Origin: an uncultured Clostridia bacterium
Lineage (GTDB): Bacteria; Bacillota; Clostridia; Oscillospirales; Ruminococcaceae
Direction of reading: 5' to 3'
Length of the DNA: 7,884 nt
NCBI GenBank assembly: GCA_945835425.1
Contig: CAMAJC010000073.1
Span: forward strand, 1 to 7,884
The number at the start of each line of letters is the position of its first letter. Position 1 is the stretch's first letter. Position numbers and translations under genes: made by a program. Below are positions 1 to 5,467 of the stretch, one piece after another. A model generated the notes under the pieces. It saw only the letters and a program-made list of their open reading frames with translations, did not search any database and had not been told where the DNA came from.

Positions 1-31
1 AAAGAGCGATGGTAAAACACCACCGCTCTTT
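1..31 (-). terminator. Probable intrinsic terminator after mtnN
   Basis: On the minus strand, bases 31-19 pair with 13-1. This gives a 13-bp stem (including one G-U pair made by positions 23 and 9) around the 5-nt loop at 18-14. It begins 11 nt past the mtnN stop codon. The arm ends in three Ts at the window edge, so the U-tract that would confirm it lies outside the window. The opposite direction also has a T-rich tail (29-35), but there the 9/23 pair becomes an A-C mismatch. The structure may therefore work in both directions. The better stem in the minus direction and its place at the end of a minus-strand gene string favour termination of this operon. Confidence 0.75.
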
Positions 32-42
32 TGTTATGGACA

Positions 43-714
43 TCACATGCTGTGCAGCATCGCGACAACGATCTCAGCTGCGTCGTTGGCTGCGATCTGC
101 TCAAAGGTCTCGAAGCTCATGGCCGCGTCGTCGTCGGCATTATCGGAAATGCTGCGGATAATGACAAAGGGCACGTCGTTGGACGCACAGGCGTGTGCGA
201 TCGAGCAGCCTTCCATTTCAATTGCCATCGGGTCGGTGCGCGCGACGATATCGTCCCGGACCGCCTTTTCGCAGATAAACTGGTCGCCGGTAGCGATTCG
301 TCCGGCATAGGCCGTGACCTTCCCTTCACAGGCAGCAAGCGCCAGTTTAACCAGCTGCGGGTCAGAGAAAAAGGTGTGCTGGTTGGGATAGCTGTGGGAC
401 AGGATCTCCAGGTCCATATCGTGGTAGAGAACCTCGGTAGAGACGACCACGTCCCGTACAGAAGCCATTCCCGCGCCGCCTGCAACGCCGGTATTGATCA
501 CAGCCGAAACGCCGTAATGGTCGATCAGCAGCTGGGCAGTGATCGCGGAGTTAACCTTGCCGATACCGGAGCAGACCAGCACGACGTCGGTACCGCCGAT
601 TTTGCCGCTGTAGAAGGTGCGTCCGGCGTAAACCGCTTCATTCATATCCGAAAGCTTGCTTTTCAGCAGCTGAATCTCGCTGCCCATGGCGCCAATAATG
701 CCGATTTTTGTCAT
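43..714 (-). CDS. mtnN: 5'-methylthioadenosine/S-adenosylhomocysteine nucleosidase
   Basis: A cytoplasmic enzyme that cleaves adenine from methylthioadenosine, S-adenosylhomocysteine and 5'-deoxyadenosine, for SAM by-product recycling and autoinducer-2 precursor formation. The 223 residues match the usual family length (about 230). Visible family marks are the N-terminal GIIGAM (5-10) followed by the catalytic-base region Glu13, the SGIGKVN loop (49-55), the NTGVAGG phosphate-type loop (74-80), the EMEG purine/ribose segment (166-169, with Glu168 matching E. coli Glu174) and the general acid in SISDNAD (188-194, Asp191 matching E. coli Asp197). The ATG start has a GAAAGGA ribosome binding site at 730-724, spaced 9 nt. 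It lies 82 nt downstream of spoVM with no convincing terminator between them, so read-through from the operon is possible. A sibling nucleoside phosphorylase is unlikely given the intact MTAN residues. Confidence 0.95.
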   Translation of the reverse strand: MTKIGIIGAMGSEIQLLKSKLSDMNEAVYAGRTFYSGKIGGTDVVLVCSGIGKVNSAITAQLLIDHYGVSAVINTGVAGGAGMASVRDVVVSTEVLYHDMDLEILSHSYPNQHTFFSDPQLVKLALAACEGKVTAYAGRIATGDQFICEKAVRDDIVARTDPMAIEMEGCSIAHACASNDVPFVIIRSISDNADDDAAMSFETFEQIAANDAAEIVVAMLHSM

Positions 715-796
715 GTTGATAAATCCTTTCTGTAACGTCTGTATATTTATGGAAGCTCTGATTGATTCGACTCCCTGCCTTTCATGCAGAGGTTTC

Positions 797-889
797 TTAA
801 CTGTCCTGCGCGGATTCTTTATGAATACCGAAGACGAGCCGCAGCAGCCCGGACATCATTTTCGACGGTTTCATGACGATCACTTTCAT
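797..889 (-). CDS. spoVM: Stage V sporulation protein M (SpoVM), 30 aa
   Basis: A very short gene: ATG at 889-887, TAA at 799-797. The peptide begins MKVIVMKPSK and ends HKESAQDS. In B. subtilis, SpoVM (26 aa) is an amphipathic helix that lies on the convex outer forespore membrane, recruits the SpoIVA ATPase and so starts coat assembly; it also acts on the FtsH protease. Aligned without gaps to B. subtilis SpoVM, Met1, Lys2, Lys7, Lys10, Gly14, Arg17 and Gly21 coincide, and the hydrophobic pattern between them is kept. The C-terminus is four residues longer. A strong AGGGAGG ribosome binding site (903-897) is spaced 7 nt from the ATG. Position directly after thiN is the standard spoVM place in Bacillota. 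One oddity is that the conserved Pro9 is replaced by Ser, with Pro at position 8. Its presence implies the organism, or its recent ancestor, forms endospores. Confidence 0.88.
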   Translation of the reverse strand: MKVIVMKPSKMMSGLLRLVFGIHKESAQDS

Positions 890-890
890 A

Positions 891-937
891 CCGAAACCTC
901 CCTTCTGCTTCATAGTACGCAGAAGGACTTGTTTCGG
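891..937 (-). promoter_or_regulatory. RNA hairpin burying the spoVM ribosome binding site
   Basis: In the 55-nt gap between thiN and spoVM the minus-strand RNA can fold into a two-part stem. The outer stem is 7 bp (937-931 with 897-891). The inner stem is 8 bp (926-919 with 908-901). They are separated by a 4x3 internal loop and capped by a 10-nt loop (918-909). The Shine-Dalgarno bases 904-897 lie in the inner stem, the internal loop and the first outer pair, so ribosome access would be hindered when the stem forms. There is no U-tract, so it is not a terminator. The pairings are read directly; a role in translational control or RNA processing is inference. Confidence 0.5.
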
Positions 938-944
938 TTCGTCT

Positions 945-1568
945 TTACGGGAGGTCGGACAGGATGACCAGCAGCTTCCCTTCCCTGACGCTGATGACGG
1001 CCGTTTCCCCGTCGGCTGAATTGCTGACGCCGAGCGGGAAATTCTGATCCAGCTCCGCGTCCTCCAGCGGATAGCTGAGGCCGCGCAGACAGATGCCGCT
1101 GCACTTTTCCGTATAGGAGAACACCGAGATATGGCGGTAGCCTGTGGGGACTGTCAGCGCCGCCTGCTGCAGCATCGTGACCCATTGCCGTCCGTCGACC
1201 AGGACGCCGGTGCACCCATGCTCCAAAAGGTAAGAAAGGGTCTGGATGCTGGCGTAGGTGTGGTCCAGCCGTCCGCCCAGAGCGCCGTAGATCAGAAACT
1301 CCCGGTATCCGAGCTCAATTCCCTTTTTGACCGCCAGCATCAGGTCGGTATCGTCCTTCCGCACCGGGAACAGAACCGCGCCTTCCGGCACCTCGCTCTC
1401 TTCCAGGGAATCCATGTCTCCCATGACCAGGTGCGGTTTTACGCCAAGCGCCGCGGCATTGCGGATGCCGGCGTCGGCGGCAATGATATAATCATCGGGA
1501 GAAAAACTGCCGGGCAGAAGAGGCGTGACCTCCATCGAACCTGCGGCAAAAATAACACAACGTCTCAT
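945..1568 (-). CDS. thiN: Thiamine pyrophosphokinase
   Basis: Transfers pyrophosphate from ATP to thiamine to give thiamine diphosphate, the active cofactor; cytoplasmic, normally a homodimer. At 207 residues it is a typical single-domain bacterial ThiN/TPK. Motifs in order are AADAG (30-34, Asp32), GDMDS (50-54, the metal-binding GDxDS signature), KDDTDLM (71-77, acidic ATP/Mg cluster), GGRLDH (98-103) and, in the C-terminal thiamine-binding domain, GVSN (180-183). The ATG overlaps the rsgA stop as ATGA, and an AGGGAGG ribosome binding site at 1585-1579 is spaced 10 nt, indicating translational coupling to rsgA. In most relatives rpe lies between rsgA and thiN; here it does not. No TPP riboswitch is visible, as expected for an internal operon gene. 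The TAA stop is 55 nt before spoVM. Confidence 0.95.
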   Translation of the reverse strand: MRRCVIFAAGSMEVTPLLPGSFSPDDYIIAADAGIRNAAALGVKPHLVMGDMDSLEESEVPEGAVLFPVRKDDTDLMLAVKKGIELGYREFLIYGALGGRLDHTYASIQTLSYLLEHGCTGVLVDGRQWVTMLQQAALTVPTGYRHISVFSYTEKCSGICLRGLSYPLEDAELDQNFPLGVSNSADGETAVISVREGKLLVILSDLP

Positions 1569-2449
1569 TTGCGGTTATCCTCCCTCTGCCAGTCGGGAAT
1601 CTTCATCGCTTCTTCATAGAGGGCAACATAGCTTTCATGGCGGCTGGGGCTGATCTTCCCTTCCTGCAGAGCGGCGAGAACCGCACAGCCCTTTTCCTTC
1701 CGATGGGAGCAGCCGACAAATTTGCAGTCGTCGATAAAGGGCGCGAACTCGCGGAAGCAGTACTGCAGTTCTTCCTTCCGCACCGGCTCATACTGCTCCA
1801 GCTCGACCGTCGAAAAGCCGGGCGAATCAGCCACATAGCCGCCGCCGGGCAGCGGATACAGCTCCACCTGCCGGGTAGTATGGCGGCCGCGCCCCAGCTT
1901 ATTGCTGATTGCCGCCGTCCGCAGCTCCAGATCGGGAAACAGGCGGTTGAGCAGGGTCGATTTCCCGACGCCGGTATTGCCGATAAAGATGCTGACCTTG
2001 TCCTTCATCAGGTCGAGGATCTGGCTTTCGTTGTGAATCCCTTCGCCGGTCATGATGACGGTGAACCCGGCACTGCGGTAGATATCCGCGAAGGATTCGT
2101 CGTCCTTCAGATCGGCTTTGGTCATGATGATGATCGGCTCGATCTCCTTATACTCGCAGACCGTGAGCAGCTTGTCCAGCACGAAGGTGTTCGGCTCCGG
2201 CTGGACCGTCGAGACGGTCATCAGTGCGAGGTCGATATTGGCCGCTTTGGGGCGCACCAGTTCATTTTTTCGGGGCAGTATCTCGACAATATTGTCATCC
2301 TCGATCCGCACATGATCGCCGGCTACCGGCGCGATTCCCCGTTTGCGGAAGATTCCGCGGGCCTTGCAGGGCAGGATCGCATCCTTGGTCTGCACATAAA
2401 ATGCGCCGCTGATGGCTTTGATGATCAGCCCCTCTGCTGTCACACTCAT
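1565..2449 (-). CDS. rsgA: Ribosome small-subunit-dependent GTPase A
   Basis: A circularly permuted GTPase (YloQ/YjeQ family) that checks late 30S subunit maturation and leaves the subunit on GTP hydrolysis. Domains: an N-terminal OB fold (about 1-65), the permuted GTPase (about 70-215) and a C-terminal zinc finger. G motifs appear in permuted order: G4 as TKAD (110-113), G1 as GNTGVGKST (157-165), G2 threonines 191-192 in GRGRHTTRQ, and G3 as DSPG (208-211). Zinc ligands are Cys242, Cys247, His249 and Cys255. Length (294 aa) matches the family. G1 reads GNTGVGKST where many members have GxSGVGKSS, a conservative change. The ATG start is supported by AAGGAGA at 2461-2455, spaced 5 nt. It follows prkC by 77 nt, a gap containing a hairpin, and overlaps thiN by 4 nt. 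In B. subtilis this protein is a reported PrkC substrate, which fits the position. Confidence 0.96.
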   Translation of the reverse strand: MSVTAEGLIIKAISGAFYVQTKDAILPCKARGIFRKRGIAPVAGDHVRIEDDNIVEILPRKNELVRPKAANIDLALMTVSTVQPEPNTFVLDKLLTVCEYKEIEPIIIMTKADLKDDESFADIYRSAGFTVIMTGEGIHNESQILDLMKDKVSIFIGNTGVGKSTLLNRLFPDLELRTAAISNKLGRGRHTTRQVELYPLPGGGYVADSPGFSTVELEQYEPVRKEELQYCFREFAPFIDDCKFVGCSHRKEKGCAVLAALQEGKISPSRHESYVALYEEAMKIPDWQREDNRK

Positions 2450-2459
2450 AAACGTCTCC

Positions 2460-2522
2460 TTAGTATCCTGCGGCCATTCTCCTCACTGTCGCAGGGAGAA
2501 TGGCCTTTATCAGATTGCTCAT
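2460..2522 (-). other. Candidate 20-codon leader ORF between prkC and rsgA
   Basis: ATG at 2522, five bases after the prkC stop, and TAA at 2462-2460. The peptide is MSNLIKAILPATVRRMAAGY, which is basic and partly hydrophobic. Its stop codon overlaps the rsgA Shine-Dalgarno (2461-2455), an arrangement that could couple rsgA translation to it. It reads through the whole 2505-2472 hairpin. No convincing ribosome binding site precedes it, so it would depend on ribosomes re-initiating after prkC. It resembles no family I recognise and may be chance. Confidence 0.2.
2472..2505 (-). promoter_or_regulatory. Strong hairpin upstream of rsgA
   Basis: A perfect 11-bp inverted repeat (2505-2495 with 2482-2472) with a 12-nt loop, inside which CTG/CAG (2494-2492 and 2488-2486) can pair further. 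It sits 10 nt before the rsgA ribosome binding site. On the transcribed minus strand no T-run follows, so it is not a standard terminator. A weaker competing 6-bp stem (2495-2490 with 2472-2467) shares the loop. Possible roles are an RNA processing or stability element that separates prkC and rsgA levels, or a folding switch; these are inferences. Confidence 0.45.
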
Positions 2523-2526
2523 TTTC

Positions 2527-4677
2527 TTAGTCCCATCCGGGGCCGTCGTCATAAGACGGGGCGTCGCCGGGACCGGCGTTGCCGGCGCTTTCACCGGGGC
2601 CTTCTGTGCCGGGATCACCGGGCGCGATCGGCGCTTCCGGACCGCCGGGTCCCCAAGGGCCTTCTTCACCGCCGGGCTCGGAATTGTCCGCGACAATCGA
2701 CTCGTTGTATTCGCTGCTCTGGGTGACTTCGCCGTTGTCAAAATCGACCGTAAAGGATACATACCGCTGCCCATCCAGCGAAACGGTGATCTCCTGCAGT
2801 CCTTTGCCGTTGACATTGAGCATCAGCGAAGAGCTGATGGAAGGATTGATCGTCATGCTGCCGATATCAATGCCGTTCATATACAGCACCATCGTGTAGT
2901 CGGCCGAGACGCTGTTTGCGGGGAATTTGATCTGCAGCGGGACGGTCTTCTGGAAGCCGGAGCCGTTGCTGACCGAGATTTCGATTGTCCCGTTTTCGGG
3001 GGCAAATTCACCCGACGGGATGCTCTGGTCGACGACAATCCCCTCTTCCTGATCGCTGTCCACCTCCGTAGTAGTGACAGTCAGGCCGACAGCCTCCAGC
3101 CTTGCGACGGCGTCTTCCTCGGTGCGCCCGATGACGTTGGGCACCTTCAGGGCGGCGGTCACATTGCCGCGGCTGATATACAGGATGACGACCGAGTTCT
3201 TTTCGACCTGGGTATTGGCAGGCGGGTCGGTGGAGAGAACCTGATCGGCAGGAATACTCTTGTCCTCTGTCTCCTGGGTCTTGATCGAATAGTCCAGTCC
3301 CATCTCGTACAGGGTCCGTTCTGCATCATCGACGCTGTGTCCCACCAGATTCGGCACATACAGGGTATTGATGCCGTCGCTGATCTTAATGCGGATCGTG
3401 CGGTTGACCTTGACGGTCGTTCCGGCGGTGACGTTCTGGTAGTAGATCACACCGGCCTCATACTGGTCGGTCATGGCGCGTTCTTCGATTACAAAGTCAA
3501 ACTGCTTGCATTCCTCCGACTTTTTGACCTCATCGTAGGACATCCCGACCAGATTGGGCATGACCGTTTCCGCGACCTTTTCATCCCGTCCCCAGTAGAA
3601 AAAGCCGAGCATGACCAGGATGACCGTGATGATGCAGGCTGCCGCGATGCCGGTCAGGATCATGATACTGGGGCTTTTCTTGATGACGATGACCTCTTCC
3701 TCATCCGGCTCGATCGGCTGCGGGCGCTGTCTGGTGCGGGTGGCAACGGCGGTGCTGCGGGGTGCAGGCTCCCGTTTCTGGGGCGGACGCTCCAGAGCAG
3801 AGGGCTCCACTGCGCGGGTATACCGGTAATTGAACCGGATTGCGGGATTTGCCTTAAATGCGTCGACCGCAGCCAGCATCTCTTTCGCCGAGCGGTACCG
3901 CAGATTTTTATCCTTCTGCATCGCCTTGTCGCAGATTTCGCACAGGCCGACCGGCACTTCGGGATTTAACTGCCGCAGAGGGGTCGGTGCGTCGTGGATA
4001 TGCTTCATGGCGACTTCTTCCGGCGTTGCGCCGTCAAAGGGGACGCTGCCGGAGAGCATCTCATAGAGCAGGACGCCCAGCGAATAGATATCGCTCTTGG
4101 CGTCGGATTCTTCGCCGCAGGCCTGTTCCGGGCTGATATAATGAACCGAACCGATGGCCTTGTTCTGTCCGCTGCGGATATCCTCCCGGGCAAAACGGGC
4201 AATGCCGAAATCCATGACCTTGATCGACCCGTCCCGCTGGAGCATGATGTTCTGAGATTTGATATCCCGGTGAATGACCCCATGGTCATGGGCATGCTGC
4301 AGCGCCAGCAGGATCTGCCGCAGGAAATGCACCGCGTCCTTCCAGCGCAGATGCCCCTGATGATGGATATACTGGTTCAAGGTGACGCCGTCGATATATT
4401 CCATGACGATATACTGGTCGGCGCCGGTAAAGTTTACGTCATAGATTTTGACAATGTTCGGATGGTCCAGCACCGCAATGACGCGGGACTCATTCCGAAA
4501 ACGGCGGACAAATTCCTCGTTGGTCAGATATTCCTGCTTGAGCAGCTTGACCGCGACGGTCTTGCCGTCTTCCTGCAGATCAGCCGCTTCGAAAACGTTG
4601 GCCATGCCGCCGCTTCCGATCAGCTTTTTCAGCTGGTATCTTCCCTCCAGTGTCTTTCCGATATATTCCATATGCAA
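2527..4677 (-). CDS. prkC: Membrane Ser/Thr protein kinase with three PASTA repeats
   Basis: A Hanks-type receptor kinase (PrkC/PknB/Stk1 family) that senses cell-wall fragments or lipid II outside and phosphorylates targets inside; in B. subtilis PrkC triggers spore germination by muropeptides. Kinase domain about 12-275: GSGGMANV loop (21-28), Lys44, alpha-C Glu63, HRD (136-138), Asn143, DFG (156-158), SPE (182-184), DIYSLG (196-201). A basic/Pro-rich juxtamembrane stretch (about 285-335) leads to one membrane helix (about 337-361). Three extracellular PASTA repeats follow (about 371-434, 438-504, 509-571), then an Ig-like domain (about 578-650) and a Gly/Pro/Glu-rich tail (667-716). The activation loop has no threonine. 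The listed start is TTG with AAAGGA (4690-4685) 7 nt upstream; an in-frame ATG two codons on (4671) would be 13 nt away, so the exact start is open. The partner phosphatase gene ends 39 nt upstream. Confidence 0.96.
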   Translation of the reverse strand: MHMEYIGKTLEGRYQLKKLIGSGGMANVFEAADLQEDGKTVAVKLLKQEYLTNEEFVRRFRNESRVIAVLDHPNIVKIYDVNFTGADQYIVMEYIDGVTLNQYIHHQGHLRWKDAVHFLRQILLALQHAHDHGVIHRDIKSQNIMLQRDGSIKVMDFGIARFAREDIRSGQNKAIGSVHYISPEQACGEESDAKSDIYSLGVLLYEMLSGSVPFDGATPEEVAMKHIHDAPTPLRQLNPEVPVGLCEICDKAMQKDKNLRYRSAKEMLAAVDAFKANPAIRFNYRYTRAVEPSALERPPQKREPAPRSTAVATRTRQRPQPIEPDEEEVIVIKKSPSIMILTGIAAACIITVILVMLGFFYWGRDEKVAETVMPNLVGMSYDEVKKSEECKQFDFVIEERAMTDQYEAGVIYYQNVTAGTTVKVNRTIRIKISDGINTLYVPNLVGHSVDDAERTLYEMGLDYSIKTQETEDKSIPADQVLSTDPPANTQVEKNSVVILYISRGNVTAALKVPNVIGRTEEDAVARLEAVGLTVTTTEVDSDQEEGIVVDQSIPSGEFAPENGTIEISVSNGSGFQKTVPLQIKFPANSVSADYTMVLYMNGIDIGSMTINPSISSSLMLNVNGKGLQEITVSLDGQRYVSFTVDFDNGEVTQSSEYNESIVADNSEPGGEEGPWGPGGPEAPIAPGDPGTEGPGESAGNAGPGDAPSYDDGPGWD

Positions 4678-4684
4678 CTACCAT

Positions 4685-4690
4685 TCCTTT
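4685..4690 (-). promoter_or_regulatory. Ribosome binding site of prkC favouring a TTG start
   Basis: AAAGGA reads 4690-4685 on the minus strand, in the 39-nt gap after prpC. Spacing is 7 nt to the TTG at 4677-4675 and 13 nt to the in-frame ATG at 4671-4669. The optimal spacing supports the TTG, and a rare start could lower kinase output relative to the phosphatase. Both readings keep the whole kinase domain. Confidence 0.5.
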
Positions 4691-4716
4691 TTGGTCGCGG
4701 GTAAATCCCGTTTGTT

Positions 4717-5445
4717 TCAGTTTTCTATGACAACAACGGTAATGTTATCGTAGCCGCCTCTGCGGTTGGCAGCCGCGATCAGCTGCTCGGTCACCTCTTC
4801 GATCGGGTGAATCCCCAGAATTTCTCCCATCTCCCTGTCGCTGCAAAGCCCGGACAGTCCGTCGGTGCACAGCAGCAGCCGGTCGCCGGGAGAAAGCTGC
4901 AGGTCCAGAAGGTCGACGTCGACGTCCGGCGCGATGCCGACAGCCCGGGTGATGATATTGCGGTCAGGGCGGAGCCTTGCTTCTTCCGGCGTGATTCTGC
5001 CCAGATCGATCATCTCCTGTACACGGGAGTGGTCGCGGGTCACCTGATAGAACTCGCCGCCGTGCAGCTGATAAAGCCGGGAATCGCCGACGTGTCCGAT
5101 GTAAGCGCAGGTCGGCGTGATGATCGCCGCCAGGACGGTCGTCCCCATGCCGGTATACTGCGGATGGAGCTGCGCCGTCTCATAAATATGATGGTTGGCC
5201 TCAAAAATTGCCCGCAGCAGCAGGTCGTGCAGTTCGTCGTCCAGCATACCGGGCTTGATGTTTTCCCGGATGACCGAGGTGATGATCCGCTTGGCCGCAG
5301 AGCTGGCCTGGTCGCCGCCTCTAACGCCGCCCATGCCGTCGCAGACCAGCGCAAAACCGATGCCGTCCGACAAGACCGCGATGCGGAAAGCGTCCTGGTT
5401 GGTCTCACGGATCAGCCCAATATCTGTTTTCCCTGCAATTTTCAT
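4717..5445 (-). CDS. prpC: PP2C-family Ser/Thr protein phosphatase
   Basis: A metal-dependent (Mg/Mn) cytoplasmic phosphatase that removes phosphate from the PASTA kinase and its substrates; also called Stp in other Bacillota. The 242 residues form one PP2C domain with no membrane segment. Motifs: RETNQD (13-18, with the phosphate-contacting Arg13 and metal ligand Asp18), VCDGMGG (34-40, Asp36), GMGTT (99-103), GHVGDSRLY (117-125, Asp121), CTDGLS (193-198, Asp195) and GGYDNIT (230-236, Asp233). All metal ligands are intact, so it should be active. The ATG has AAGGGGG (5459-5453) spaced 7 nt. It starts 22 nt after rlmN and is followed directly by the kinase, the standard eraser/writer pair. 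In B. subtilis prpC and prkC are co-transcribed; the tight spacing suggests the same here. Confidence 0.96.
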   Translation of the reverse strand: MKIAGKTDIGLIRETNQDAFRIAVLSDGIGFALVCDGMGGVRGGDQASSAAKRIITSVIRENIKPGMLDDELHDLLLRAIFEANHHIYETAQLHPQYTGMGTTVLAAIITPTCAYIGHVGDSRLYQLHGGEFYQVTRDHSRVQEMIDLGRITPEEARLRPDRNIITRAVGIAPDVDVDLLDLQLSPGDRLLLCTDGLSGLCSDREMGEILGIHPIEEVTEQLIAAANRRGGYDNITVVVIEN

Positions 5446-5467
5446 CGGTTTTCCCCCTTCCAGCCTG

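Noticed and set aside
31..735. Plus-strand open frame of 234 codons opposite mtnN
   Set aside because: The minus-strand frame encodes an intact MtnN with all catalytic residues; the plus frame resembles no protein family.
731..796. Possible promoter or sporulation sigma-E-like site before mtnN (GTCGAAT, 13 nt, CATAAATA on the minus strand)
   Set aside because: Matches to known consensus elements are partial, and AT-rich patches in a short gap give such hits by chance.
751..796. Imperfect inverted repeats after spoVM as a terminator
   Set aside because: The stems are only 4-5 bp with mismatches and large loops, and no T-run follows in the transcribed direction.
2579..2700. Collagen-like Gly-Pro repeats readable on the plus strand
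   Set aside because: They are the mirror of the Gly/Pro-rich prkC tail (GGN and CCN codons are complementary); no ribosome binding site or family support.
2500..3969. Long plus-strand open frame (489 codons) opposite prkC
   Set aside because: It is antisense to a clearly functional kinase gene, has no recognisable domain, and results from GC-rich codon use on the minus strand.
4698..4710. Small hairpin (4 bp, loop of 5) between prpC and prkC
   Set aside because: Too short to stand out from chance in a GC-rich region; no tract or motif beside it.
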